Shown: positions 11,764-24,204, counted from the stretch's first letter. The stretch is DNA of 64,000 nt from Liopterus haemorrhoidalis (GCA_963971575.1 OZ020616.1:33956306-34020305), one strand, 5' to 3'. Translations and numbers: made by a program. Notes: generated by a model not told the origin, from the sequence alone.

Positions 11764-12720
11764 ATTCACGGTAAGTTCATCGAAAATAAATTCATCGAAA
11801 ATCAATTCATCGAAAATCAATTCACCGAAAATCAATTCATCGAAAATCAATTCATCGAATGATCAATTCATCGAATCGTCAATTCATCGAATCGTCAATT
11901 CATCGAAAAAAAATATTTTGTAAATATCTGAGAGGAATTCCGAGGGGATCGGAAAGCCAAAAAAGCAGTGGTCAATAAAAGTAGACAGACTACACTTATT
12001 AAATAACTATCATACTTAGTCTATTAATAATTTTTAAATTTCATTAAACTAGATGATGGGTAGCTCGCTTCGCTCGGCTTCTTCTAATAAACCCTTACTA
12101 ACCTAACCTAACCTAAGATAGTGTTTTGTCATTAAACTAGAAGATGGGTAACTCGCTTCACTCGGCTTCTTCTAACCAAACCCTTACTAACCTAACCTAA
12201 CCTAAGATAGTGTTTTGTCATTAAACTAAAAGATGGGTAGCTCGCTTCGCTCGGCTTCTTCTAACCAAACCCTTACTAACCTAACCTAACCTAATTACCT
12301 TGTTTTTAGATGCATAGTACTTTATTTTCCCCCATATTAGCCCAATTAAAATGCGTATCATTGTGTATGAATTTAGAAAAATTATTTGCATGCAATTGCC
12401 CATAACCTGTCTTATTAAACCTTAAAAATAAAAAATTTGTTTGTTTTATAATATAAGTTTTCTTATTATATTTCTTTATTTATATTCAATCACTATGTCA
12501 CTTTATTTACCTTTTTTTAAACCATATAAAAAAATTTATGCAATTATTTCTTAGTCTGTCTACTTTTATTGACCACAGTTTTTTTGACTCTCCGATCCCC
12601 TCGGCATTCCTCTCAAATATTGACAAAATATTTTTTTTCGATGAATTGACGATTCGGTGAATTGATCATTCGATGAATTGATTTTCGATGAATTGATTTT
12701 CGATGAATTGATTTTCGACT
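11764..12720. repeat. Inner foldback module 2: ATTCATCGA arrays around three 90-bp repeats
   Basis: It has the same design as module 1 but with ATTCATCGAAAATCA units at 11775-11910, inverted at 12637-12718. The interior has three copies of the GGGTAGCTCGCTTCGCTCGG unit with CCTAACC pentamers at about 12055-12290. It sits exactly where the right arm stops matching the left arm (after TGTGTTTTGATG), which suggests insertion or replacement in one arm. Confidence 0.75.
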
Positions 12721-12760
12721 ATATCGTCTCAAATATCTTGGGATTTAACATATCTTAGAT

Positions 12761-12982
12761 GCCAACGGAGTGGTCGAGCGCATTAAGTCGTGCAGTTTGG
12801 ACTGGTGAAAACAGTCTGGATTGTGCGGTCGCTAGTTTGATTCCCCGTTGATGATATTATTCGGGCCAGAATAATATGTATACATTACTCTCATTTCACA
12901 TCATTCACTCCTTATCCAGATGTAGGAGTTCGTCCCCTGGCATCGGCGATTAGCCTTGTTGCAGAAATAGGACGATGTAAAA

Positions 12983-13041
<59 letters not shown>

Positions 13042-13114
13042 ACAAACAAACAAACAAACAAACAAACAAACAAACAAACAAACAAACAAACAAACAAACA
13101 AACAAACAAACAAA

Positions 13115-13155
<41 letters not shown>

Positions 13156-13186
13156 AAATACATAATAAATAAATAAATAAATTAAT
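12761..13186 (+). mobile_element. tRNA-derived SINE in right arm of the foldback element
   Basis: This is the inverted counterpart of the SINE at 8776-9205. It has the same head (GCCAACGGAGTGGTCGAGCG), a box B-like GTTTGATTCCCC, and the same 11-bp flanking repeat ATATCTTAGAT at 12750-12760 and 13187-13197. The tail differs: an (AAAC)n block sits inside the (AAAT)n tract (about 13041-13112), whereas the left copy is almost pure AAAT. Confidence 0.8.
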
Positions 13187-13244
13187 ATATCTTAGATAAA
13201 TCTATCTCCTTCTAAAAGAAAAATATAGTATTTCAATCACAATT

Positions 13245-15222
13245 TAACTTCACGCTTATTTTTTTGAAAGCTCAATTTCTAAAAAACGGGTTGGGTGGAT
13301 TCCAATTTTAATGAAGCACTAACAGGTACTAACAAGGCACTAACGGATGGTCGACGAATTTTCGTTAGTCCTTTCTATGTCTTGCTAACATTATGCTTAT
13401 TTTTTTGAATGCTCAATTTCTCAAAAACACTTAGGGTGGATTCCGATTTTAATGAAACACAAACAGGCACTACCGATGCACTAACAGTTGGCCGATGAAT
13501 TTTTATTAGTGCTTTCAGTGGACTGCTAACTTCACGCTTATTTTTTTGAAAGCTCAATTTCTCAAAAACGATTAGGGATGGCTTCAAATTTTAATGAAGC
13601 ACTAACAGGCACTAATGAGGCACTAACGGATGGCCGACGAATTTTCGTTAGTGCTTTCAGTGGACTGCTAACTTCACGGTCGATTTTTTGAAAGCTCAAT
13701 TTCTCAAAAACGGTTAGGGTGGCTACAAATTTTAATGAAGCACTAACAGGCACTACCGATGCACTAACAGTTGGCCGATGAATTTTTATTAGTGCTTTCA
13801 GTGGACTGCTAACTTCACGCTTATTTTTTTGAAAGCTCAATTTCTCAAAAACGATTAGGGATGGCTTCAAATTTTAATGAAGCACTAACAGGCACTAATG
13901 GATGGCTGACGAATTTTCGTTAGTGCTTTCAGTGGACTGCTAACTTCACGCTTATTTTTTTGAATGCTCAATATCTCAAAAACGGTTAGGGTGGCTACAA
14001 ATTTTAATGAAGCACTAACAGGCACTAACGAGGCACTAACGGATGGCTGCCGAATTTTCGTTAGTGCTTTCAGTGGACTGCTAACTTCACGCTTATTTTT
14101 TTGAATGCTCAATATCTCAAAAACGGTTGGGGTGGCTACAAATTTTAATGAAGCACTAACAGGCACTAACGAGGCACTAACGGATGGCCGACGAATTTTC
14201 GTTAGTGCTTTCAGTGGACTGCTAACTTCACGCTTATTTTTTTAAATGCTCAATATCTCAAAAACGGTTAGGGTGGCTTCAAATTTTAATGAAGCACTAA
14301 CAGGCACTAACGAGGCACTAATGGATGGCCGACGAAGTTTCGTTAGTGCTTTCAGTGGACTGCTAACTTCACGGTCGATTTTTTGAAAGCTCAATTTCTC
14401 AAAAACGGTTAGGGTGGCTACAAATTTTAATGAAGCACTACCAGGCACTAACGAGGCACTAACGGATGGCCGACAAATTTTCGTTAGTGCTTTCAGTGGA
14501 CTGCTAACTTCACGCTTATTTTTTTGAATGCTCAATATCTCAAAAACGGTTAGGGTGGCTACAAATTTTAATGAAGCACTAACAGGCACTAACGAGGCAC
14601 TAACGGATGGCCGACGAATTTTCGTTAGTGCTTTCAGTGGACTGCTAACTTCACGGTCGATTTTTTGAAAGTTCAATTTCTCAAAAACGGTTAGGGTGGC
14701 TACAAATTTTAGTGAAGCACTAACAGGCACTAACGAGGCACTAACGGATGGCCAACGAATTTTCGTTAGTGCTTTCAGTGGACTGCTAACTTCACGCTTA
14801 TTTTTTTGAATGCTCAATATCTCAAAAACGGTTAGGGTGGCTACAAATTTTAATGAAGCACTAACAGGCACTAACGAGGCACTAACGGATGGCCGACGAA
14901 TTTTCGTTAGTGCTTTCAGTGGACTGCTAACTTCACGCTTATTTTTTTGAATGCTCAATATCTCAAAAACGGTTAGGGTGGCTACAAATTTTAATGAAGC
15001 ACTAACAGGCACTAACGAGGCACTAACGGATGGCCGACGAATTTTCGTTAGTGCTTCCAATGAAGCGTGAAGTTAGCAGTCCATTTTGAATTGCTTTTTT
15101 TTCGAAAACGGTTAGGGTGGCTACGATTTTTTATGAAGCACTAACAGGCACTAACGAAGCACTAACGGATGGCCGACGAATTTTCGTTAGTGCTTTCAGT
15201 GGACTGCTAACTTCACGGAGCC
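13245..15222 (-). repeat. Right-arm array of the 141-bp tandem repeat
   Basis: Inverted counterpart of the left array with the same alternating subtypes. It is about 280 bp shorter than the left array, close to one 282-bp dimer. The open frame is split into pieces of 272, 93, 102 and 70 codons because units differ by small indels. Confidence 0.93.
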
Positions 15223-15231
15223 CTCCATGCA

Positions 15232-16450
15232 GCAAGAAATGAATGCATTCAATGGTGGTACGGGATTAAATGAAGTCTGCCGTACTTTTAGCATATCATA
15301 AAACATTTTAATAAGGCCCATTTTTGTTTAAGCTAATATGAATAAAAAATTAAACAAAATTCGATGTTACTACTGATAATTTTAAAGCTTTATTACATAT
15401 ACTTTAGTATACTTTACTGTATATTAAATTAATTTTAAAAATATGTTTTCTTTTGTTTTACCAATAGGTACATGTAACCAGACCTACGCTACAATTTACC
15501 AAACCAGTTGGATAAATCGTAGTGTAGCTATATTCATTTATTTTGCTATTTTTACAATAATATACAAATAGATAAATGTCAGTAATCTTTGTAATATACT
15601 GGTTGGAAGCATATCAAAGAGGATTTCTATATTTATTTTTTACTGTTGTTGTCTATGTAGTGATTTTACAAACAAAATATTAAAGTAGTACGACTTATCC
15701 CATCGTTCCCTATTATTGTGTTGCGCTATAAAATAATCAAGCATCATGTAAAGTGTAGTAATCCGGTGTCATGTATCTGTTGGAATTACGGTATTAGAAT
15801 TATTCGATACGCTCGAGTATGAAAAGAATAGAATTTTTAAGCTAGCGCACAGATACTACACTTAAGCCTTGTTTATGGTGAAGCTTCGTAACATGTAAGC
15901 CCATGAAGACACAACATGGGCGCATAACATAGCAGCATATGGCACAATTACTGTGTTACTATTTTTAAAAGCACAAGAGCTTATGTTGTACATCAATAAA
16001 AACTTAAGAACAGACGAAGCGTTCTTATTATAATCAGAACTATAATCCCAAGATTCATCTGCATTATGCTATGGTCTGGCGTATTTGGGACGGAATGTAC
16101 CTCTTTTTTCTAAATATCATAATTTTATATATTGGGAATATGTAGGGAATCATGTGATGCTGCAACATGTACCCTGAATGGTGGGGAGTTTACCTCACCC
16201 ACCTTCTTTGCCAGTATTCGATACCAGTCTTGATTTTGATATACAGGTACAAAATTACTTGTGTGTTATTTTATTACCTACCAAGTCAAGACATAACAAT
16301 AATAGAAAAACATTAAATATATACACCTAATATTATAAAACAATGGCATAATCAAAGAGAAGGGAGAAATATTATCTATTTTATTTTTATTTTATTTTTT
16401 TTAACTTGATGATTTTGCTCATTATTTTTGAAATTTTTATTTAAAAGTTA
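15232..16450. other. Intron sequence with no recognised gene
   Basis: AT-rich intron between the foldback element and exon h. I see no exon and no element with clear ends. Confidence 0.4.
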
Positions 16451-16454
16451 GCTG

Positions 16455-16690
16455 GAATAGTTCCACTGGACGTGTAGCGAGAAGTGTCTCAAATCGCTGG
16501 AACCGAAAAATACTAAACTGGTGTCCCTAGAAGCGCAAAAGAGGAAGAGGAAGGCCACCAATGCGTTGGTATGATGAGAATCGTTGAGCCAACTTGGATC
16601 AGTACAGCTGGATATAGGGTTAAATGGAAAGAGTTGATGAACGTCTATATTCAGAAATGGATGTGAGAGGTTTAAGAAGAAGAAGATAGA
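16455..16690 (+). pseudogene. RTE-type non-LTR retrotransposon, 3' end remnant
   Basis: The translation contains GRVARSVSNRW and, after a stop, RKRGRGRPPMRWYDEN, then LDQYSWI and LYSEMD. The G-H-V-A-R...RRGRPPxRWxDD pattern is the C-terminus shared by many RTE-like reverse transcriptase ORFs. Only the last ~75 codons survive, with stops. Confidence 0.6.
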
Positions 16691-16953
16691 AGAACATTAG
16701 GTATAAATAAATATTGAACAAATATTCTGATCTTTGACGTATTTACTTTTGCAATTGTTGCAAAAGCGTAGGGAACTATTTGCAGTTAATAGACAAACAA
16801 TCTGGTAGTATATATTTTTTTAGTAATACCCTACTGATGTTATGCGCCCTTATTGTGGTGTAAATAATATGCTACTAAATCTCATCGTATGTTATTATGT
16901 ATATTACTATTAACTATTACTATTAATCAGGGTTTATCCCACAAGTAACTTAC

Positions 16954-17135
16954 GTATTGCGTTTCCAAACATGTAGAATGATATTTTGAGTGGTATAATC
17001 CACCAAGCAATGAACGGCAACACCACCATACCGGCTGATAAGAATACTCCGCAAAGCATAATTGTTCTTGCACGGTATTTTACGCTGTGCATCTCCGCCA
17101 AATACGCCATCAGTATTGTGTATGGACCAGTTACT
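16954..17135 (-). CDS. MFS (SV2-like) transporter, exon h: TM4-TM5 of unit 2
   Basis: The acceptor TATTTTTGTAG begins the exon, and the codon split across the intron reads ATA. It encodes VTGPYTILMAYLAEMHSVKY, RARTIMLCG and helix 5 (GVFLSAGMVVLPFIAWWIIP), ending FYMFGNAI in phase 1 before GTAAGT. The GPYxILMAYLAE and R-A-R elements match the helix 4-5 region of SV2-like carriers. The intron after this exon is 13.0 kb, and two thirds of it is the foldback element at 6460-15222. Confidence 0.88.
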
Positions 17136-17737
17136 CTACAAAAATATATTAAATAAAGAATAAGTACTAATTATATAAAAAACTGGGTGTTGCTTTAAAA
17201 AGTATTCACTAGCAAGTAACATTTTTTAACAAAAATTTTTAGTAATAAAATTCAATTAACATTGTTAATTTACACTTTAGTTAACATTTTATGCAAATAA
17301 ATATAAATCATATATCGTTAATTTGCTACAGTAGTGTCACAACTTGGCAAAATTTGGTATTTTTAAGATTGATATCGAAGGAATTGCTTTTAGGAGCGCA
17401 TTTAACTGGTAAAGCGTCAAAATTCAAGTCACCGCTAGAGGGCTATTTGTGTTATCATTCCACCCATTGAAGTTATAGCACTTTAAAACCTGCAGAAGGT
17501 TCTCCTAAAAATAAAAAATTTTGAGTTATGAGTTATGACTCTGTTGCAGCAAATGAGCGAAACGTTCTTCTTCCAGTTCGTTGACCTCCATACCACTAGT
17601 GAAGAAAAAAATGATTTTTTTGTAATACTGATTCCAAATCACTGCCTCAAATGTTTGAGCCAGGAGGTTAACTTCTCTCAAGTTCTAAAATCCTCCCCGC
17701 CTTGGAATTTTCTATGACGAGAGCTAGATACTAAGTT

Positions 17738-18356
17738 TTCTTCTTTTTACCGACCGTCAACATATATAAGGGAGGTATTGTGATCATACCGATTATGACA
17801 TTTCGAGATTTCGATGGATCTCCATGAATTGAGGTCCCTTCAAAACGTTATGTTTGATTATTTTTAGCATGATGTCTGTCGGTCCGTCTGTCCGTCCGCC
17901 CGTCTGTCTGTCTGTGTGCACGTGCAGAACAAATTCGGCAAAAAGTATTTTTATTAAACTGCATATTTAAGCTTTTGACATCAATGAAATGAGTTGATCA
18001 AGTTTAGGTAAAAATCGGTTGACTAGAAATAGGAATTTACTTGTATCGATTTTAAGATTTTTGCGAATATTTAGCAACAGAAAAATATTTCGAAAAAATT
18101 TATTGAACAAACGTTGCTATATAATTTTATTAATAGCAACTAATATTTTATTTGAGACGTTTTTTGATAGAACGAAAAATTTCTAAAAATTTTTGTAAAA
18201 TTTTTAAAAATTAAATAGTCTCAATTTTTTCATACTTATATGTAACGTTTCCATGGTCATGATAAATAATATCTTTGTTAGAAAATATTAGGCCAAGTTA
18301 TTTCTACTCTGCTGCTAGAATGTATTTTATACAAGTACTTTATGATGGCGGTCGGT
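17738..18356. mobile_element. Possible non-autonomous element with CTGTCTGTC tract
   Basis: ACCGACCGTCAACATATATA near 17740 and GGCGGTCGGT near 18347 form a short inverted pair. A run of GTCTGTC/GTCCGTC words lies at 17872-17920. No coding frame. Only weakly supported. Confidence 0.3.
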
Positions 18357-18359
18357 CCT

Positions 18360-19450
18360 GTGGTGGCTACAGCTGATTTTTAGTAGTGTTTGGACCTGGG
18401 TAAAATTTATATACTTATGAAAAGATCTCGTCAGAAAAATGATCGCCAGAAAAAATAACTACTACCTAATTTCAAACGAAACAAATTAAAATGAAGTAAC
18501 ACAACTAGCAAAAACAATTTGCATAAAGGTATTTTACAATGTTATATTCCTATGAACACATTAAAGCAAACGCTTGGTATATAAAATACGAGAAGTGGTG
18601 ACATTTTAAATCTTATTACAGTATACAATTTAAATATTTGCCAAGCAGCGTGGCATAATTACAACGTTGACTTCTAGTTTCTAGTTTCGAATTACAAAGA
18701 CTTCTGATTCGAATCTACTTTCAAGTATGAATGTAATTTGTAAGTGTTGAAAACTAATCCTCTCTTCAAATTTACAGTGATGGTAAAAATTTTAGCATCA
18801 CTATGCAGATTTTATGTTTCTCAAATATTTTTGTTGTTTAGACCAGCATTTTAAATTTTGAATTTAAAATGCATTTCAAACCAGGTTAGTGTTTAGGACA
18901 GCGACGATTAGGGACAATGCTGTCTTATATAGAAAAAGTTAAGCAGGTCAAAACCTAAATGCTTCATATTTAAAAAATCACAGTCATTACAGGTGTAAAG
19001 TATTTCTCCCACGAGATCAGGCCAGTGACGACACATGTGTAGAAACCAGAATACGTATAGTCGCTACATTTCTAAACAATGGACATACAACCGCCTGCAA
19101 ATTCTGTTGCTATTGGTTTGACGTATTTGACACACTGAGGATGCCGAGCGCAAAGGAAGCCACTGCTTTTGGAGAAGCAACGTTGAAATGGTTTATGTTG
19201 GGTAAGAAAGCGTCAAAGCTGCAGTTTTCAATAGTGGATATTTATTCTTTACGGTGAAAAATAATTAAATACCGTACAGTTTGTCCTCACTTTTTTTTTG
19301 ATGACATGTTGACACTTTCAAGACATAAATTCAATAAATAAAGTATCTTCAATTGCAAAAAGTTTATATAGTAAGTGTTGGAATGCAGTATATATCTCAG
19401 ATATTTCATTAAAAAAATTAAAATTTCTATAAATTCTAAAAAATCAAAAA
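18360..19450. other. Intron sequence with no recognised gene
   Basis: AT-rich and without recognisable exon or element ends. Confidence 0.4.
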
Positions 19451-19461
19451 AAAAAACTTTT

Positions 19462-19567
19462 CTCTTCCACAAACTAAAACTGACTCTGTAAAATATCTAG
19501 GAATATCGATTGACTGTAATCTTAAGTGGGATAAACATATTTATACATTGTATAGCCGTTTAAGAAA

Positions 19568-19638
<71 letters not shown>

Positions 19639-20106
19639 AAAAACTCTGTGAGTTTATGCCACTGAGAATACTGTCTAGTTTTTACTACAGTCTTGTTCAG
19701 TCAATAATTACTTATGGTCTAATAGCTTGGGGTGGAGCGGCAAACTGTCATATGTTAAGATTAGTTAATAATACAGAAAATGATAATTAAAATAATACTG
19801 AAAACACCCTTATATTTCCCTACCGATAGGTTATTTTCTAAATCTAAATTAATGAATATACAACAGTTGTTTGCGCTATCAATAAAGGGACATATTAATA
19901 AAAGCAAGGCTCATATCTTACATATACAACATCCCTATGCTTCTAGAAATTCTGGGCAAGCATTGCCTTACAAAGCAATTAAAACGATAGGTCAGAGGAG
20001 TTTTAATTATTTTGTACCAAAAATCTACAATAAATTGCATAATTTCGCTTCACGACATCAGATTAATATTCAACAAAATAATGTAATCAAAATTGCCAAA
20101 AAATGA
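19462..20106 (+). pseudogene. Non-LTR reverse transcriptase C-terminal remnant with (TA)n expansion
   Basis: The frame reads KTDSVKYLGISIDCNLKWDK, then SRLRKTI. A TA dinucleotide tract of about 66 bp follows (19569-19635), giving alternating Y and I. The reading resumes FKKLCEFMPLRILSSFYYSL, VQSIITYGLIAWGG. After a frameshift near 19777 it continues IIKIILKTPLYFPTDRLF, up to a stop at 20104. YLGIxID...W..HI and LIAWGG are the post-YADD part and thumb of Jockey/CR1-like reverse transcriptases. A 3' region ends with (ATT)n at 20392-20416, a typical tail. The copy is 5'-truncated. Confidence 0.8.
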
Positions 20107-20418
20107 ATTAACAAGCTAACAAAAATAGAACTAGATACAATCTTTAACAACTGTTAATATATTGTAAATACATTGCACATCTTTTATTTTTACTTTAGCA
20201 TGTATATAAAAGTTAAAATTACTAATATATAATATATACATAGGATCGCTCACTACTGAAAATCCATATACATACATTGTATGATTTTTTATGATTTTAT
20301 GACTGTAATAATAATTTTTTATAATAATTTTAGACCTATATTTTAAGTTACTGACGTCTCATATATCATGTATTGATCAACTGAGTTAAATAAATTATTA
20401 TTATTATTATTATTATTG
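20107..20418 (+). repeat. 3' untranslated region and (ATT)n tail of the non-LTR remnant
   Basis: Follows the reverse transcriptase stop and ends TGAGTTAAATAA(ATT)n. Confidence 0.5.
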
Positions 20419-20927
20419 ATACCACGCACATACCTTTGTGGTATATGTGGTGTTTCCCCAGCATAGTAACAAGTGGTATATCTACTAAATTGTTTTAGCT
20501 TTACAGCTATTATTTATTAAATTAATATTTCTGTTTATATTTGTGCTTTTTCTATTTGGGGTTTAATCTCTTATTGCATCTGCATTATAAATGTACCAAT
20601 TTAAAGCTCTATAATATGTTGAATAAGAGACATTAATAAGATTATAATTAATTAATAGAATAATTTTAATTATAAAAAACTATATTTTATCCCTCAAGTA
20701 ACTTAATAATAAGTATAAAACGACATTTTCCATATAATTAAAATATATTTGTGAGCTTCATATAACTTTTATATTAAAACTAGGAGAAAAGCCCGTCATT
20801 TGACGGGGTAAAGGTTATCACCAAATTAAAAAGAAACTCTGGGTACAATATTAGAACAGTGGTGGCGTTTGTTGATAAGTCATATACCTAGCTTTCTTTC
20901 TGAATATAATAAATTGTCAAGTAAATG

Positions 20928-21288
20928 CAGTGGCGCGCCAACGAAATTTGCCGCCCGGGTGCAAGACTTTATTTGCCGCCCCTACGTATGTCGACAATAA
21001 AACACAATTAAATTTTAAATGTATCTATATAATCTCATATTTTTAAATCCATTTGAAAATTATTATTTGACTGCAAAAAATAAAAAATGACCACATTACT
21101 TTACCTACTTTACCAGCATTATTTATTTTCGTCATTTAAACAAAAATATTTTTGTACAATCCACAATTATTTAATTAACATGATTAACGTTTTTTATGAT
21201 TATTATTATTATTAAACAACGATTAACGAGGCTTTTTGCTCCTTTCCTGCTTTGTGCACTCCTACACCCTCGGGTTGGCGCGCCCCTG
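20928..21288. mobile_element. hAT-like MITE inside the Helitron
   Basis: CAGTGGCGCGCCAACGAAAT on the left and GGTTGGCGCGCCCCTG on the right are inverted. Flanks AGTAAATG and AGTAATTG match at 7 of 8, as expected for an 8-bp target duplication. Confidence 0.75.
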
Positions 21289-21909
21289 AGTAATTGCCCA
21301 GTTTGGAAAAGGAAATAAAATGATTAAAAAAAAAAAAAAAAAAAACTATAAATATCTGTAAAACAATTATAAAGGGTAGCGAATATTTAAGCCATCTTCG
21401 TCACAGAGTACAGAACCAGAAATTAATATGGAGCTACTGCTCGTGTTAAACAGCAGTTTAGGTTATTCATAATAATTAATAATAACAGGAAAAAATGATA
21501 ATAATAATTGAAAAAAAAAACCTGTTTATTTGTTGCTAAGCACACCACAAAACTTTTTTAAAAACTAAATTTTTTTTAAAAACATGCATGCATGCGAAAC
21601 CCTAAAAACCGAATTTAGTTCAGCAGTAATAAAGGAGTAGACAATCAAAATTTCATAAAATTGATAACAGGGTCGTGTTTAGGAGTTTAGAACATACCCA
21701 GATATTGTAAGTAAACTTAATAAAACAAACTTTATTCTCTTGTCCCATTTTCCGGCCCTTCTGAGAAGTAAAGGGTCAAAAGTTCTGAGACACATTTTGG
21801 GCAAATATCTCGTAAAAAATATTTTTTTGCAAAAACAAAATTTGGTTTGTTAATATAAGCGTCAATAACTTTCATTTGATACCCCACTTATATTTTTATA
21901 TAATATACC

Positions 21910-22071
21910 AGTGGTTCTGAACATTTTTTAGATGGCATTCTAATGTAAAATATGAAAAATGCAAGGCGCTGTATCCTCATTGCTCTGTATGACATCCGTA
22001 TTAATTCTATAGAGTTCGCCTTTCATTTACAGGGTGATAGGGTGCGGCGACACCCTGGTTTAAAACCACTG
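21910..22071. mobile_element. Small hAT-like MITE inside the Helitron
   Basis: CAGTGGTTCTGAACATTTTT and GGTTTAAAACCACTG are inverted ends of the common CAGTGGTTCTCAA type. No clean target duplication. Confidence 0.55.
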
Positions 22072-23430
22072 GTGCGGGCAGATAGGCATACGAAACCCTA
22101 AAAACTGGATTGTGTTCGTCAGTAAAAAGAAAAACAACAAAAGTAAAACACGATTTTGGAATTTTAAGCTATCATTCGGATACCGATTTTGGAACAGATA
22201 ATCAAAATTTCGGAAAACTAATAACAGGGTCGTGTTTAGGAGTCTAGAACACTCTCAGATATTGATTTTTAACCCCATCGAACACACTTCATTTTTTGTC
22301 CCATTAAGATAACATGGGAATTTTTTTCGGTCGCAGGCTCGCCTCCTTTTTGAATTTTCTAAGTTTAGGATTTTTCTCATCTTAAGAATGTTCCCAGGAA
22401 ACCGCATGCCAAATTTCAACTTTCTAGGTCACCGGGAAGTATGCGAAAAACCTCTGGAAGTACATCTGACAGACACCTCAGCGATTTTATATATATATAT
22501 ATATATAGATGGTTTTATGTAGAAATGTCCAAATGATAAGGCTTTTAAAAATATTTTGGTTAATATAGTTATGTAAATAAAATTATTCTAATTCAGACTG
22601 GATTCACTAAATACGTCAGAGCACGAAATGATTAGTATAATTCAAAATATTATCATTTTTATTTTGTACTGTGTAGTTATTGACTATAGATATGGATACA
22701 GGCGATATTACTGTTTAAATATTTTTGTACTCTGCAGATTATACTGACAAAAATTGGAAAGACGATATAGCTTGGTCATATTAAGACATTTTAAAGGTGC
22801 CTGGATAAATCGTGAAGATGATGATATCCGAAAAATGTACCGAAAGTTAATTATACACAAATGAGAGGTAGCTAATTATAGTGTATAGGACACCTGATAA
22901 GAATGAAATAGGACGAAATAGAAAGATGATATGAGAATGAAATTTGAAAACCTACCAAGCAGTGAGAAGATCTCGCAAAACTTTAAGGAATTAGCCCTGA
23001 AAGCGTCCGGGCTCCGGTAAAATAATAATACCGGACTGAACCCCATGAAAACATTAATTAATTACCCCAACACGAAAAGTGAATATGTACATTTGTCGTA
23101 GCTATGCTTAAACGAGGAACAAAGCAGACTGACAAACTGTGCGCTTATAATTCTTTTATAAGCTGCCAGAGTGAAAAAAACCAGAAGCTGCCAGAGTCTT
23201 AATAACTGAAGTATATATTAGAGATTTCATCGTTTAAGGTAGTGGTTCTCAAGCTTTTTGTCTGTGGTATTCTTGAGTAAGAAAAACATATATAATATAT
23301 AAATAACGTATAACATGTCACAAATCCAAGGTCATGTTTTTCTTCGATAATTTGAATTATGTTGTAGCGCTTCTGTGAGAACGCTCCGACTTATTTGAGA
23401 AATTTTGTGGAGCTGAAATTGTGTACTTAC

Positions 23431-23593
23431 ATAAAACCGCTGAGAAATTTAAATATAAGAAGACTCCAAAATGTTTGAGACAAAGCACATCCAATATTGC
23501 AGATCACATCGATCAGATATCCCCAAACTTGTAGTTTCTTTCTTCCTAGAATATCTGCAAGAAATCCCCACAAGAAGGCGCTGCAAATCATTC
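23431..23593 (-). CDS. MFS (SV2-like) transporter, exon g: TM2-TM4 of unit 2
   Basis: The acceptor ATATTTTCAG joins exon f and yields GMICSAFLWGFLADILGRKK. GFLADILGRKK is the canonical MFS motif A (G-x-L-A-D-x-x-G-R-K/R-K/R) in the cytoplasmic loop between helices 2 and 3, important for conformational switching. Helix 3 (VWGYLIDVICNIGCALSQ) and helix 4 (FWSLLIFKFLSGF) follow. The exon ends in phase 2 at TTTTAT|GTAAGT. It lies 224 bp after exon f, and the next intron is 6.3 kb long and contains the Helitron's flanking sequence and several retroelement remnants. Confidence 0.9.
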
Positions 23594-23817
23594 CTGAAAA
23601 TATAAATGTAATCTATGTTTAAAGATTTCTTATCAAAAACATTGAAATAGCTAGTATCACACAGAACCATCTCCAGGTGAGAATGACCATCTCAAAGTCG
23701 AGAGTTGCAAATTATAATTTAGATGGCATTGGTCTAACTGAATACTTTTCAGCAAGCCTACATCCTACTAAACACTTGATCTCGTCCGTCAATCTGATCT
23801 ATAGTAAATTTACTTAC

Positions 23818-24033
23818 CAATATATGTGCAGGCATTTAACATGCCTTTATCAACAAGTGTTAACAACAAATCGCATTGCGCCGCTGGGAGAATATAGGAC
23901 ATAGAAGTTGTGGCGAAAGCAGAAGTGAAGGATGCCGGTATTGATATAAGAACGAGCCATATATTAAATTTTCCAAAACCTGTTGCAGCAATGGCTGTTT
24001 CAAAGTCAGCTGGTTCATTTTCATCCCTTTTAT
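23818..24033 (-). CDS. MFS (SV2-like) transporter, exon f: N-terminus, TM1-TM2 of unit 2
   Basis: The acceptor TTTTTTACAG opens the first exon of the second unit in phase 1. It begins KRDENEPADFETAIAATGFG, the diagnostic N-terminal signature of insect SV2-like carriers (DFETAI-x-x-TGFGKF). Helix 1 follows (WLVLISIPASFTSAFATTSM), then YILPAAQCDLLLT and the start of helix 2 (GMLNACTYIG). In single-unit relatives this signature sits close to the initiator methionine. Here no in-frame ATG is present in the exon before it, so the start must come from an upstream exon; the one at 37736-37891 fits in phase. The donor ATTG|GTAAGT is in phase 1. Confidence 0.9.
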
Positions 24034-24204
24034 CTGTAAAAAAGGAATAAATAACAGTATATGAAAAAATATATCCCATTGTCCATTAGCTTTTAAATGA
24101 AAAGTATTTTATCCTTTTACAATTACGTCCCCATACCTCCTACGCCAAAGGGTTGAAATCATAAAGACGTGAGTTGGTCAATAAATAAGTTTTCCTATTT
24201 TTAC

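Larger units (their letters stand above)
20780..22509 (-). mobile_element. Non-autonomous Helitron
   Basis: Read on the minus strand, the element begins TCTATATATATATAT at 22509 and ends CTAG at 20780. Eleven bases before its end it has a hairpin CCCGTCA/TGACGGG (20792-20807). It sits between host A (complement of 22510) and host T (complement of 20779). TC start, subterminal hairpin, CTRR end and A/T insertion without duplication are the Helitron rules. No Rep/helicase frame is seen, so it needs an autonomous partner. It carries two nested hAT-like MITEs (20928-21288 and about 21910-22070). The flanks join smoothly into sequence resembling 2585-2700. Confidence 0.85.

Noticed and set aside
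10800..12300. Telomere or interstitial telomeric array
   Set aside because: CCTAACC pentamers occur only as 2-3 units inside a larger ~90-bp repeat in a transposon.
17535..17717. 60-residue open frame starting MTLLQQMSETFFFQ
   Set aside because: No recognisable family, no splice context, length expected by chance.
23677..23904. Plus-strand 75-residue open frame
   Set aside because: It is the antisense shadow of the transporter intron and exon f.
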